Source: Kamptonema sp. UHCC 0994 (GTDB lineage Bacteria; Cyanobacteriota; Cyanobacteriia; Cyanobacteriales; Microcoleaceae). Taken from it: a stretch of 37,912 bases of DNA. Below, in pieces: positions 8,260-16,127 of this stretch. The stretch is from NCBI RefSeq assembly GCF_029167235.1, contig NZ_JARFTR010000289.1, positions 1-37,912 on the forward strand. Reading direction: 5' to 3'. Positions within the stretch are counted from its first letter, which is position 1. Each line of letters begins with the position of its first letter. Made by a program: the position numbers and the translations under genes. The notes beneath the pieces were generated by a model. The model was not told the origin of the DNA. It worked only from the letters and a program-made list of their open reading frames with translations, and did no database searches.

Positions 8260-8712
8260 ATGACAATTGAAAATCTGGAAGCTGAAGTGATGGCATTGCC
8301 AAGGGATGCTCAAGCAATATTGCTCTTGCGACTCCTAAAACACTTGGGAGAAAGTAGGGAAATTGATCCAGAAGTTGCATCTAGCTGGAGTGAGGAAGCC
8401 CAAAAACGCGATCGCGAAATGGATAGCGGCAAAGTTACTGGCATTTCGGCTCAACAAGTCTTTGATAAAAAACGGGGTAAAGAACTTTATGAGAATGTTA
8501 TCCGCGCTCAAGTAGAAACACCGGAGAATATTGGCAAGATTATTTCAATTAATGTGGAGACGGGTGAATATGAAATTGGTGAGGATTTGGTAGTAACGAG
8601 TGGCAAATTAAAAGCTAAACAGCCTAATGCAATAATTTGGGCGGAACGGATTGGTTTTGATGCGGTTTATGCTGTTGGTGGTACATTAGCTAGTAATAAT
8701 GTAGTGTTTTAA
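8260..8712 (+). CDS. addiction-module antitoxin domain fused to a small cyanobacterial domain
   Basis: The protein is 150 residues. Residues 1-~72 match the addiction-module protein family (unstable antitoxins of ~70-75 residues): LPRDAQAILLLRLLKHLG, then SSWSEEAQKRDREMDSGKVTGISAQQVF. That family normally ends here, but the frame runs on into a second module at ~74-150 (KELYENVIRAQVETPENIGK, then VETGEYEIGEDLVVTSGKL and WAERIGFDAVYAVGGTL). I recall the second module as a stand-alone cyanobacterial protein, often next to a small aspartic protease. No RelE-type toxin follows; the next gene is secreted and unrelated. This may be a real fusion, or a deletion that joined two genes and orphaned the antitoxin. 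Promoter-like AT-rich DNA precedes it. Confidence 0.7.
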   Translation: MTIENLEAEVMALPRDAQAILLLRLLKHLGESREIDPEVASSWSEEAQKRDREMDSGKVTGISAQQVFDKKRGKELYENVIRAQVETPENIGKIISINVETGEYEIGEDLVVTSGKLKAKQPNAIIWAERIGFDAVYAVGGTLASNNVVF

Positions 8713-8723
8713 AAGTAATACTC

Positions 8724-9620
8724 ATGTTAAAAGAATTAAAAACCATTACTCTTACAACTCTTCTGGTATTAGCAACAGCTAAACTGGGTTCTACTGCACC
8801 TCTCCCAACTCCTAATAATCAAGGGGATTATACGGGAAGAGCTTATCATACTTATTGGGAAGTAGTAGACCCAGACCCAAATGGGTTAAATTGTCGCATG
8901 ACAAATTCTTCTTTTGAAGAACTTATGCGTGTTGACAACCGCACTCCATTTGAGTTTTTTAATTGGTCTGTAATTGGTGTTTTAAAACAGGGACAGCGTT
9001 TTGAAAGCTTTCCTAGTAATGCTGCTGGTACTTTCCGGGATACCAGGGGTTTACCTTGGCTTTTTGTAGGAAAAAACTACGCTACTGGTGGGGTGCAACG
9101 TTGTTTTATTCGCGCTAATAGTCAATTTGTTAAACCAGTACAGATGTCATCGACTCGCGTACAACCTCAAGCGAGTCAACCGCTTACAAGTTCCACAGCG
9201 CTGCCGATGAAGCTTGGTTTTGACGAAGGATTTGGATCGATTGTAGTACCAGAAAGTAATACCACAGCATCGGCCTATGGAGGACGCTTAAGGCGATATG
9301 ATGTTCACATTGCTAAAATGTTTGAAGTCACTTACTTTATGTGTCAGCAGGGGAATTTAAGACCCGGTATTACATGGAATTATGAGGCTGGGGGTGGCAC
9401 GATTAATATGGGAAGTTTTGAAATAACCTGCCGACTTGCTAATCAAATAGTTAGTGCCTATAGTTTAGGTAAATCAGAACCTACGAATATTACTTTTTCG
9501 GCTGGTGAAACCGGTCGCGCCGATGTCAGAAGTTTCAACATTCCTGTGCTAGATATTACAGGTGATAAAGTACCACGCTGGATCAGTTTTGTGCAGGGAT
9601 TTCAGCCAGTGAGGAGGTAG
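8724..9620 (+). CDS. secreted hypothetical protein with SH3-like region
   Basis: The 298-residue protein starts with a signal peptide (MLKELKTITLTTLLVLATAK, cleavage near STA-P at ~26), so it is exported. Residues ~48-140 resemble the bacterial SH3-like fold seen in cyanobacterial exported proteins: GLNCRM, VIGVLKQGQRFES, RDTRGLPWLFV, CFIRANSQFVKPV. Residues ~165-298 are a second region without recognised homology, with two cysteines (Cys212, Cys236) that may form a disulphide. It begins 11 bp after the previous stop and may share its transcript. A cell-wall or periplasmic ligand-binding role is possible but unproven. Confidence 0.7.
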   Translation: MLKELKTITLTTLLVLATAKLGSTAPLPTPNNQGDYTGRAYHTYWEVVDPDPNGLNCRMTNSSFEELMRVDNRTPFEFFNWSVIGVLKQGQRFESFPSNAAGTFRDTRGLPWLFVGKNYATGGVQRCFIRANSQFVKPVQMSSTRVQPQASQPLTSSTALPMKLGFDEGFGSIVVPESNTTASAYGGRLRRYDVHIAKMFEVTYFMCQQGNLRPGITWNYEAGGGTINMGSFEITCRLANQIVSAYSLGKSEPTNITFSAGETGRADVRSFNIPVLDITGDKVPRWISFVQGFQPVRR

Positions 9621-9745
9621 GGGGATTTGTAAGATGTAGGGTGTGTCATAAGTAAAATTACTCTTCCATCTAAATAAGGAGAAATAATTTTTATACTGAA
9701 AATCTCTCTGTTAAGTCAGTGTTTTCAACTCAGATGAGGATTTAT

Positions 9746-10471
9746 ATGCAATCACTAATACCTATAATTATCAGCCTTGTTATTTCAGTTTCCTGGCTAC
9801 TTAATCGAAGTATCCTAGTTGCCTACGGAAAAGATTTTCTAAAAGAAGGGATAAAATGGATAGGTAATAGACCTATCCTAGTCCCTACGTTTGCAGTATT
9901 TTTCCTGCCAATATTTATTGCCTATCTAACACTAAATCAAATTCCTGACATTCTCAAATTTATTTTGCCCTTAATTACTTTCATTGCAGGTCAGTTTATC
10001 GGTAAATATGAGAAGCAAATAGAAATTAAAGATAACCAAAAGGAAAGCTTGTCAAAACTTAAGAGGAGTCTCTCCAGAACTCGTGAAAAAATTTCTTTAA
10101 CTAAGAAAATAGTTCAATTAGAGCTAGATTCAATTAACAGCCAGGATAGAGGAATTTTTGAAGAAAGGTTACAATCCATAGATGAAATCACCGAAGATTT
10201 TTTAAGACTTGACTCCTCAAAATTGATCGATGATAAATTGTTAACTATAGATGAAGTCTATAACCTTCGGGAAATCAGTTTACTTATTGATCGATTCAAT
10301 GAACTAATTGAAGAGCGAAGAGAGTATATATCAAAATGTAGGGAGTCAAATAGTAATCTAACTGATACTTATTTTGATCTATTAAAAGGAACAGATAAAG
10401 AGATACTAAAAAACGCTGGACTTATTGAAAAGGTCATGGATAAAATCTCAAAAACTGAAATAAAATTGTAG
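9746..10471 (+). CDS. hypothetical two-segment membrane protein with coiled coil
   Basis: I chose the ATG at 9746 because GATGAGGA lies six bases upstream; in-frame ATGs at 9719 and 9734 are also possible. The 241-residue product has transmembrane segments at ~3-20 and ~45-88 (one or two helices), then a long charged helical region predicted as coiled coil (KESLSKLKRSLSRTREKISL onward to the C terminus). The gene is rich in AAA/ATA/TTA codons and lacks HIP1 sites, unlike its neighbours, which suggests recent acquisition. It converges on the Uma2 gene with only 3 bp between. I do not recognise the family. An accessory or defence-like membrane role is conceivable, but nothing in the sequence shows it. 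Confidence 0.65.
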   Translation: MQSLIPIIISLVISVSWLLNRSILVAYGKDFLKEGIKWIGNRPILVPTFAVFFLPIFIAYLTLNQIPDILKFILPLITFIAGQFIGKYEKQIEIKDNQKESLSKLKRSLSRTREKISLTKKIVQLELDSINSQDRGIFEERLQSIDEITEDFLRLDSSKLIDDKLLTIDEVYNLREISLLIDRFNELIEERREYISKCRESNSNLTDTYFDLLKGTDKEILKNAGLIEKVMDKISKTEIKL

Positions 10472-10474
10472 TAT

Positions 10475-11056
10475 CTACATCAACAACTGCATAAAAGCAT
10501 TCACCGCATCATATTGATCCCCCATCCGCGAATAAAACTCGATTAATCTTAAATCCAACTCCGGCAAAAGTGTACTCTTACTCACCAATTCATACCCCGT
10601 AGAACCCAAACAATAAACCGAAATTACCCCATCCTCCCAAAACCAAACCTCTCCCACTCCCACTCGACGATAAATTTCCAGCGTATCAATTCCACCACTC
10701 GTTACTATCACCTCAATCGCCAAATCTGGAACTGACTTCCGCGTACCCAAACAATAAGACTCATCTGGTTCTTTCCGTGCCCCCAATTCCTTCATCCCAA
10801 TCGTCGTACTACCACGTGCATAAAAACGAATATTTTTCATCCGCATATAAATTTCTAAAAGCTGACCTAAAGTTTTTTTCGGTTCTTCATGAGCATCAGA
10901 TAAAGGAGCCATAATTTCTAAATACCCATCTAAATAAGTTAAATGTGCGCCTGTTTCTGCTAAATCTACATCCAACTTTTCCAGAGTCTCCCATGTCACA
11001 TTTGATAGCAAGGCTCTACCTTGATTCAATTCAGGCTTAGAAATTGCGACAACCAT
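10475..11056 (-). CDS. Uma2 family (DUF820) putative endonuclease
   Basis: From the ATG at 11056 the protein has 193 residues, normal for Uma2. It has the PD-(D/E)XK nuclease-like core: YLDGYLEIMAPLSDAH, then EPDESYCLG, then VPDLAIEVIVTSGG, and GVGEVWFWEDGVISVY. These supply the acidic residues of the nuclease fold. Uma2 genes are amplified in many cyanobacterial genomes and their function is unproven. A second family member lies at 21869-22510 and is diverged, so this is not a recent local duplication. The frame can extend upstream by 12 codons to 11092, but those residues are not conserved. Confidence 0.85.
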   Translation of the reverse strand: MVVAISKPELNQGRALLSNVTWETLEKLDVDLAETGAHLTYLDGYLEIMAPLSDAHEEPKKTLGQLLEIYMRMKNIRFYARGSTTIGMKELGARKEPDESYCLGTRKSVPDLAIEVIVTSGGIDTLEIYRRVGVGEVWFWEDGVISVYCLGSTGYELVSKSTLLPELDLRLIEFYSRMGDQYDAVNAFMQLLM

Positions 11057-11186
11057 CTGACTTACCTTTTGCGCTTTTTTATAATATAGCAATTTAAACT
11101 CGTCATTTATTTACATTAATATAGCTAATTTGTCAATGAGTTTTTTTACTTATCTTTTGCATTACCATTTTAACTTGCAAATAACT

Positions 11187-11200
11187 GTAACGATTTTTAC
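11187..11200 (+). promoter_or_regulatory. possible NtcA-type site (GTA-N8-TAC) upstream of gdhA
   Basis: GTAACGATTTTTAC matches the nitrogen-control consensus GTAN8TAC exactly and lies 82 bp before the glutamate dehydrogenase start. A plausible -10 element (TAGTCT at 11230) lies 29 bp downstream, longer than the 22-23 bp usual for NtcA-activated promoters. The motif is expected by chance several times per window, so support rests on its position before a nitrogen gene. Confidence 0.3.
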
Positions 11201-11281
11201 CAATTTATACTTTCTTCAGAATCTCAAGTTAGTCTAGGTATAGAGATTAAATTTACCTACATACCCCGCAGGAGGGTTGCT

Positions 11282-12571
11282 ATGGTTACAACATCGCTAC
11301 GGCCGAAAGAATCTCCCTCACCCGCTTACATCTGTCCAATGGATCGGAGTTGCACTTACCTGCAACTGGCGGGTAACTTATTACAAATAGATCCAGGCTT
11401 GCTGATAATTCTCGAACAGCCTCGAAAAGTAGTCACTGTCTCCATTCCCGTAAAACTCGATAGCGGTGAAGTGCAGGTTTTGGCGGGCCACCGCGTACAG
11501 CACTCCAATGTCCTTGGCCCTTACAAAGGCGGGACTCGCTACCACCCGTCTGTTACTCTGCGGGAAGTATCTGCTCTAGCGATGTTGATGACCTGGAAAT
11601 GTGCTTTATTGGGCATTCCCTACGGCGGCGCTAAGGGTGGAATTGCGATCGATCCATCTAACTACAGCGTCGGCGAGTTAGAGCGCATTACCCGCCGCTA
11701 CACTACTGAATTGATTAAAGATATCGGCCCAGCGGTTGATATTCCTGCCCCTGATATCGGCACGAGCTCTCGTGAAATGGCTTGGATGATGGACACCTAT
11801 TCTATGAATGTGGGTCATGCAGTGCCGGGGGTGGTAACGGGCAAACCCTTGTCTATCGGTGGTTCTAAGGGTCGCGAAATGGCAACGGGGCGCGGTGTGA
11901 TGATTACTGTCCGCGAGGCCTTACTAGAAAGGGGTAAAACTTTAGCAGGAACACGAGTCGCAATCCAAGGGTTCGGGAATGTGGGCAGCTCGGCCGCTTT
12001 ATTAATGCACGAAGAGGGGGCTAAGATTATAGCAGTCTCGGATGTTAGCGGCGGACTCTTTGCTCCTGAAGGGCTGGATATCCCTGCTGTGAAACTGTAT
12101 GCTCAACAAAATAATCGCAGCATTGCGGGTTTTCCTGGTGCGATCTCGGTCAGTAATGCTGAACTGTTAACGTTACCTTGTGATGTGTTGATTCCCGCAG
12201 CTTTGGAAGACCAAATTACTGAGGAAAATAGCGATCGCATCCAAGCCAAATTCGTAGCAGAGGCGGCTAATGCTCCTGTTACTTTGATAGCAGACCAAAT
12301 GTTAGAAGCGCGTGGGATAACGGTTTTGCCAGATATTTTAACGAATGCTGGCGGAGTGGTGGTCAGTTATTTGGAATGGGTGCAAGGCCAATCCTACGTA
12401 TTTTGGGACGAGGAACGAGTCAACCGTGAAATGGAAGGATTGATGGTGCAAGCTTATCACCGAGTCAGCGAACTAGCTAAGGCGCGGGAGGTGTCTTTGC
12501 GGCTAGCGGCTTATATGCTAGGCGTGGGGCGCGTGGCTCAAGCGTTGAGCGATCGTGGTCTTTATCCTTGA
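11282..12571 (+). CDS. gdhA: Glu/Leu/Phe/Val dehydrogenase, probably glutamate dehydrogenase
   Basis: The enzyme catalyses reversible reductive amination of 2-oxoglutarate to glutamate. The 429-residue length is that of hexameric bacterial GDHs. Key residues are visible: Lys82 in GPYKGGTRYHP, Lys106 in MTWKCALLGIPYGG, catalytic Lys118 in GGAKGGI, and Asp158 in PAPDIGTSSREMAWMMD. The dinucleotide site is IQGFGNVGSSAA at 228-239, followed by an acidic AVSDVSGG. The RBS GCAGGAGGG precedes the ATG. In cyanobacteria GDH supplements the GS-GOGAT route in certain growth phases. A GTAN8TAC box lies upstream and a terminator at 12614. The cofactor (NAD or NADP) cannot be settled by eye. Confidence 0.93.
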   Translation: MVTTSLRPKESPSPAYICPMDRSCTYLQLAGNLLQIDPGLLIILEQPRKVVTVSIPVKLDSGEVQVLAGHRVQHSNVLGPYKGGTRYHPSVTLREVSALAMLMTWKCALLGIPYGGAKGGIAIDPSNYSVGELERITRRYTTELIKDIGPAVDIPAPDIGTSSREMAWMMDTYSMNVGHAVPGVVTGKPLSIGGSKGREMATGRGVMITVREALLERGKTLAGTRVAIQGFGNVGSSAALLMHEEGAKIIAVSDVSGGLFAPEGLDIPAVKLYAQQNNRSIAGFPGAISVSNAELLTLPCDVLIPAALEDQITEENSDRIQAKFVAEAANAPVTLIADQMLEARGITVLPDILTNAGGVVVSYLEWVQGQSYVFWDEERVNREMEGLMVQAYHRVSELAKAREVSLRLAAYMLGVGRVAQALSDRGLYP

Positions 12572-12613
12572 CTTTTTCGCCAACTTGCAATAAAATTTTA
12601 ATGTAAATAATCA

Positions 12614-12655
12614 CAGTTTCCCAGTTGCCAAAGCTAGGAAACTGAGATTTTTTTA
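12614..12655 (+). terminator. Rho-independent terminator after gdhA
   Basis: CAGTTTCC (12614-12621) pairs perfectly with GGAAACTG (12637-12644) around a 15-base loop, followed by AGATTTTTTT. It lies 43 bp after the gdhA stop. Confidence 0.75.
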
Positions 12656-12810
12656 AGCGTAAGTCCTGGCAAAAATAGGGTATCCCGGAGGCTCAAACTC
12701 TGCTTATACAATCCATAATGAAAGTCTGACGCACCCTACAAACTTATTGAAGTGTGCTAGTTGCGTAAGTCTCTGCTTTTGATCCGCCCTAGTGCGGTAA
12801 AGTTAGATTT

Positions 12811-13554
12811 ATGGATGATGACTACCTAAGCGTAATTAATACTGACGCTGAACTCGAAAGCCCTTTGGATCGTTTGGAGGAATCGGAACCCCCGCAGCCA
12901 GATCCAGAGGAAATGTTGCCTTTGCTGGAATCTCCAGAAGCGCAGCAGCGCATGATCGCAGCGAGAGCTTTTTGCGAACTCCAAGACGATCGCGCCATCC
13001 CCCATTTAATTCGCCTATTGCGAGATGGCTGTCCTTTAGTGAGGGTAAGTGCGGCCTATGCTTTGGGGCGCAACCCCAGTCGGGATGCGGTGGAACCGCT
13101 GATTGACCAACTCAACCGTGATTGGAACGGTTATGTCCGTAAAGGCGTGGTTTGGGCCTTGGGAAATTGTCGCGATCGCCGCTCTTTAGCCCCCCTAATT
13201 GATACTCTGAGAACAGATATTTCGGCTGTGCGGCTATGGGCGGCAAGTTCCCTCGGTCAGATGGCAACTGTCGGTTACGATGTGGTAATCGGCGCTGTTC
13301 CTCCCTTAATTGAAGCTTTGCGGCGAGACTCTGTAGCGGCGGTGCGGAGTAATTGTGCTTGGGCGATCGGTCAACTGTGCCGCGAATTGCCGAATAATGT
13401 AGTTTATGCTGGCGCGATCGATGGTTTAATTGAAGCTTTAGAAGAAGACAAAGATTTAAGTGTGCGCGAAGATGCCAAGTCATCGCTGTTGCGAGTAGGA
13501 GATCCGCGCGGGTTACAGATTATTGAAGATTTAGAAATGGATGGTTTGCTGTAG
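12811..13554 (+). CDS. HEAT-repeat protein
   Basis: The 247-residue protein has an acidic N terminus (1-~45), then about five HEAT/PBS-lyase-type repeats at ~46-240. The characteristic repeats are RAIPHLIRLLRDGCPLVRVSAAYALGR, DAVEPLIDQLNRDWNGYVRKGVVWALGN and RRSLAPLIDTLRTDISAVRLWAASSLGQ (the last ones cut to key parts). Relatives include phycobilin lyase subunits of the CpcE/NblB type and generic scaffolds. The bilin-lyase partner is absent, so I only call it a HEAT scaffold. It has its own upstream region of ~240 bp containing GCGTAAGTCCT-type repeats, and converges toward a repeat array. Confidence 0.85.
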   Translation: MDDDYLSVINTDAELESPLDRLEESEPPQPDPEEMLPLLESPEAQQRMIAARAFCELQDDRAIPHLIRLLRDGCPLVRVSAAYALGRNPSRDAVEPLIDQLNRDWNGYVRKGVVWALGNCRDRRSLAPLIDTLRTDISAVRLWAASSLGQMATVGYDVVIGAVPPLIEALRRDSVAAVRSNCAWAIGQLCRELPNNVVYAGAIDGLIEALEEDKDLSVREDAKSSLLRVGDPRGLQIIEDLEMDGLL

Positions 13555-13576
13555 TTGAAGGAAGAAGGTCGGAAGT

Positions 13577-13762
13577 AGGTTAGGTACGTAGTTGGGCTTT
13601 AGCCCCTCTTAATGCAGGTTAGGTACGTAGTCGATGCTCTAGCCCCTCTTAATGCGCTAAAGCGCAACTACGTACCTAAGAGCGCTAAAGCGCAACTACG
13701 TACCTAAGAGCGCTGAAGCGCAACTACGTACCTAAGAGCGCTAAAGCGCAACTACGTACCTT
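13577..13762. repeat. 28-bp tandem array with two inverted degenerate copies
   Basis: Four direct 28-bp units start at 13654, 13682, 13710 and 13738 (the last cut short). Each contains the palindromes GCGCTAAAGCGC and CTACGTA. They differ by a single A/G change in unit three. Two reverse-orientation, more diverged copies start at 13577 and 13616 with 39-bp spacing (AGGTTAGGTACGTAG, GCTTTAGCCCCTCTTAATGC). The array lies between convergent genes. There are no spacers, so it is not CRISPR. It looks like a growing REP-type palindromic family. Confidence 0.85.
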
Positions 13763-13803
13763 AAAATTAACCGCTTATAAAAACCTATGCAAATCTACTA
13801 TCG

Positions 13804-13908
13804 CTAATAGAGGAGCAAAAGCCTAAGTCTACGGTGTAACTTAACCAAAGGTAAGTAATATTGCATTACTGCTTGCTTTTATAAGCTTGTCCACTACTCC
13901 TCTGTTAG
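13804..13908 (+). ncRNA. possible structured RNA between convergent genes
   Basis: CTAATAGAGGAG (13804-13815) pairs over 12 bp with CTCCTCTGTTAG (13897-13908), with one G-T wobble, enclosing ~80 nt with further pairing potential (GCAAAAGC against GCTTTT). The pairing holds on either strand. A TATAAA lies ~28 bp upstream on the plus strand. The rest of the 13763-14117 gap shows no coding frame. It could be a free-standing RNA, but no known family is recognised and no terminator is evident. Confidence 0.25.
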
Positions 13909-14117
13909 AGCTTGAAACCTTTGGGTGTTTGTATATTCAGTTGGTGTAGTCAATTCGTATCAGGTGTTTTAGTAACACTCAAGTTACTTGAGCCTTAATA
14001 ACTCGCATTGACCAAGCGCAAGTTTATTATAACTTAATTCCGCTAAAACAACTCACTGATCTTCACCCAATACCCACAATTCGTTAATTCAATACTAGGT
14101 AAATCTAGGTATTTTGG

Positions 14118-15368
14118 CTAATGCAACCAACCCTGATTTTGTGCCACTTGCGTAAGTCCTAGACCGGCTAACCATCCTGTTGTCCAAGCACTTTGGAAAT
14201 TAAAGCCCCCTGTCACGCCATCAATATCTAAGATTTCCCCAGCAAAATAAAGACCGGGACAGCAGCGGCTTTCCATTGTTTTGAAATCAATTTCTTTTAA
14301 GTTAACGCCGCCGCAAGTGACAAATTCTTCTTTAAATGCGCCTTTTCCTTTAATCTGATACTCACCTTGGCTGAGTTCTTGAATGAGTTGATTAAGGCTT
14401 TTGTTTGATAGTTCTGACCAGCGTTTTTCGCTGTCAATTCCAACAGCAACGGTTAAACGTTCCCAGAGACGGCGGGGAATGGGAAGGGGACAGCTTGTTG
14501 ATATCGCTCTTCTTGGTAATTGGGATTTAACTGCTAGTAATTGTTGCCGTAAAACGTCGGGTTTATACTGGGGAAGCCAATTAATTAATAATGATGTTTG
14601 ATAGCGACACTCATGTAGAAATCTCGCCCCCCAAGCGGATAGTTTTAGTACCGCTGGGCCGCTTAAACCCCAATGAGTAATTAGGATTGGCCCGGTTTGT
14701 TCTAATTTTGCTGCGGGTAATTGTACGCGAACATTACCAACGGAAACGCCTGCTAAATCTTGGAGGCGAACATCGGAAATGTTAAAGGTAAATAAAGATG
14801 GTACTGGGGATTGTATGGTGTGACCTAAATTTTTTGCCCACTTGAAACCGGAGGGACTGCTACCAGTGGCAAGTAGAATGCGATCGCATTTTAACTTTTC
14901 CCCTGATTTTAATTCAATTTCAAAATTCGTTGTTAATCTATTTATTGAAACGGCAGCAACACCTGTGCGAATTTCTACGCCTGCATCTTTAGCAGCCTGA
15001 ATTAAAGTGTTAACAATTGTCCCAGAATCGTCTGTTGTGGGGAACATCCGACCGTCTTCCTCTGTTTTCAGTTTAACACCCTGACTGGCAAACCATTCTA
15101 CCGTATCGTGAGGTTGAAAGCGAGTGAAAGCACCCCGCAGAGCTTTGCCACCTCTGGGGTAATTTTGTACTAAAATTCCTGGGTCAAAGCAGGCATGAGT
15201 TACGTTACAGCGTCCTCCGCCAGAAATACGAACTTTGGCGAGGAGTTCCCGCCCTGCTTCTAGTAAAGTGATCCGAGTTTGGGGATGAGCTTTGGCTGCT
15301 GCGATCGCTCCGAAAAACCCTGCTGCACCCCCACCCACAACGACAACTCGCAGAAATTTATCGGACAC
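14118..15368 (-). CDS. HI0933/YhiN-type FAD-dependent oxidoreductase
   Basis: The 416-residue flavoprotein has the N-terminal FAD-binding motif VVVGGGAAGFFGAIAAA (residues ~8-24), the family signature ISGGGRCNVTHACF (~49-62), FTRFQPHDTVEWFASQGVKL, and a second nucleotide-contact region ILLATGSSP. The C terminus is GVTGGFNFQSAWTTGWLAGLG. Substrates of this aminoacetone-oxidase-like family are not established. The start appears to be GTG at 15368, overlapping an out-of-frame ATG by two bases. It lies 12 bp after the rubredoxin stop, so the two genes form an operon, and rubredoxin may exchange electrons with this enzyme. It converges on the 28-bp repeat region. Confidence 0.9.
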   Translation of the reverse strand: MSDKFLRVVVVGGGAAGFFGAIAAAKAHPQTRITLLEAGRELLAKVRISGGGRCNVTHACFDPGILVQNYPRGGKALRGAFTRFQPHDTVEWFASQGVKLKTEEDGRMFPTTDDSGTIVNTLIQAAKDAGVEIRTGVAAVSINRLTTNFEIELKSGEKLKCDRILLATGSSPSGFKWAKNLGHTIQSPVPSLFTFNISDVRLQDLAGVSVGNVRVQLPAAKLEQTGPILITHWGLSGPAVLKLSAWGARFLHECRYQTSLLINWLPQYKPDVLRQQLLAVKSQLPRRAISTSCPLPIPRRLWERLTVAVGIDSEKRWSELSNKSLNQLIQELSQGEYQIKGKGAFKEEFVTCGGVNLKEIDFKTMESRCCPGLYFAGEILDIDGVTGGFNFQSAWTTGWLAGLGLTQVAQNQGWLH

Positions 15369-15380
15369 ATTTTTTCTCGC

Positions 15381-15539
15381 TTATTCGGGTTCAAAATCTG
15401 ATTTTGCCACACCGCAAATCGGACAAACCCAATTTTCAGGAATATCTTCAAAGGCTGTTCCAGGTGCGATGTCGCCATCAGGATCGCCTAGTTCTGGATC
15501 GTAGACATAGGCGCAAGTTGTACAGACGTATTTTTGCAT
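15381..15539 (-). CDS. rubredoxin
   Basis: The ATG at 15539 opens a 52-residue protein ending at TAA 15381-15383. It has the complete rubredoxin iron site: Cys6 and Cys9 in [20 protein letters not shown], and Cys39 and Cys42 in [13 protein letters not shown]. The four cysteines bind one Fe(SCys)4 centre for single-electron transfer. It has no membrane anchor, unlike the photosystem-associated RubA, which carries a C-terminal helix, so this is a soluble rubredoxin. It lies 12 bp before the flavoprotein gene, suggesting a redox pair. Confidence 0.95.
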   Translation of the reverse strand: MQKYVCTTCAYVYDPELGDPDGDIAPGTAFEDIPENWVCPICGVAKSDFEPE

Positions 15540-15628
15540 TTTTACTTTTTCCTAATGGGTTGACTAGATATTAGAAGTTTCCAGATTCAAAGTTATGAAG
15601 TTGATTTTACCATGCTTTTCGCATTATT

Positions 15629-15680
15629 GGTAACGCCACCGGATGACCGGGCTTTTTGACTATTGGGACGGCGGCGTTAC
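15629..15680. repeat. degenerate GTAACGCC inverted repeat
   Basis: GTAACGCC (15630-15637) and GGCGTTAC (15673-15680) are inverted copies flanking a diverged interior. This resembles the perfect hairpin at 25363-25412 and the copy running off the window end at 37881. It lies in the 234-bp gap between psaK and rubredoxin. Confidence 0.5.
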
Positions 15681-15696
15681 TGTATGCGTCACGTCT

Positions 15697-15765
15697 GAAA
15701 TTAACAATTAAAAATTTAAGATTGCTAATAAGTTTGCTAATTTTAAATTTTTAATTGTTAATTTC
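15697..15765. repeat. 23-bp perfect AT-rich inverted repeat downstream of psaK
   Basis: Positions 15697-15719 (starting GAAATTAACAATT) are exactly complementary to 15743-15765, with a 23-nt loop. It starts 9 bp after the psaK stop and could protect or end the psaK transcript, although no U-tract follows on the minus strand. Confidence 0.75.
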
Positions 15766-15773
15766 GGAATAGT

Positions 15774-16058
15774 TTAGAGGACTCCGGCGTTGCCTAGACC
15801 TAAGATAAATCCGGCTCCGAGGATGTGTCCTAAGCTTGTGGTTGCTAATAATTCAGGTACGCCAAATCCTGTGAACATCCCTGGTAGGTCAACGGGTAAA
15901 GCTGGCCCTTTCCCCCGGTTGTTCTTGGAGATGCCATAGTAGCCGATCGCGATCGCTAATAGATTGGCAAGAATCATTACGAGGCCTACACCCGGAGACC
16001 ATTCTGGTGTATGGGGTGCTGTAGACTCGACGGCCAAAAGTAAAGCAGAGTAAATCAA
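15774..16058 (-). CDS. psaK: photosystem I reaction centre subunit PsaK
   Basis: PsaK is a small peripheral thylakoid membrane subunit of photosystem I with two transmembrane helices, which helps bind antenna chlorophyll and phycobilisomes. The 94-residue product has helices at ~22-43 (GVGLVMILANLLAIAIGYYGI) and ~70-92 (GHILGAGFILGLGNAGVL), joined by the basic loop SKNNRGKGPALPVDLPGMFTGFGVPELLATTS, characteristic of the family. The start is a TTG at 16058: no in-frame ATG fits, and a strong AAAGGAG lies nine bases upstream. The leader contains hairpins. It is monocistronic on the minus strand and divergent from trpF. Confidence 0.93.
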   Translation of the reverse strand: MIYSALLLAVESTAPHTPEWSPGVGLVMILANLLAIAIGYYGISKNNRGKGPALPVDLPGMFTGFGVPELLATTSLGHILGAGFILGLGNAGVL

Positions 16059-16127
16059 GTTCCTAATCTCCTTTGATAAACTTAGAAAGGATTGTGAGTT
16101 TAGTGGTTGGTAGGCAAATTATGAAAA

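Noticed and set aside
11187-11200. Confident call of an NtcA-activated promoter
   Set aside because: The consensus is short enough to occur by chance several times in this window and the -10 spacing is off; kept only as a weak candidate.
13654-13762. 28-bp repeats as a possible CRISPR array
   Set aside because: Units are contiguous with no spacers and no cas genes are present.
13804-13908. Naming this region as 6S RNA
   Set aside because: It is shorter than cyanobacterial 6S RNA and I could not confirm the central bubble; left as an unnamed candidate.
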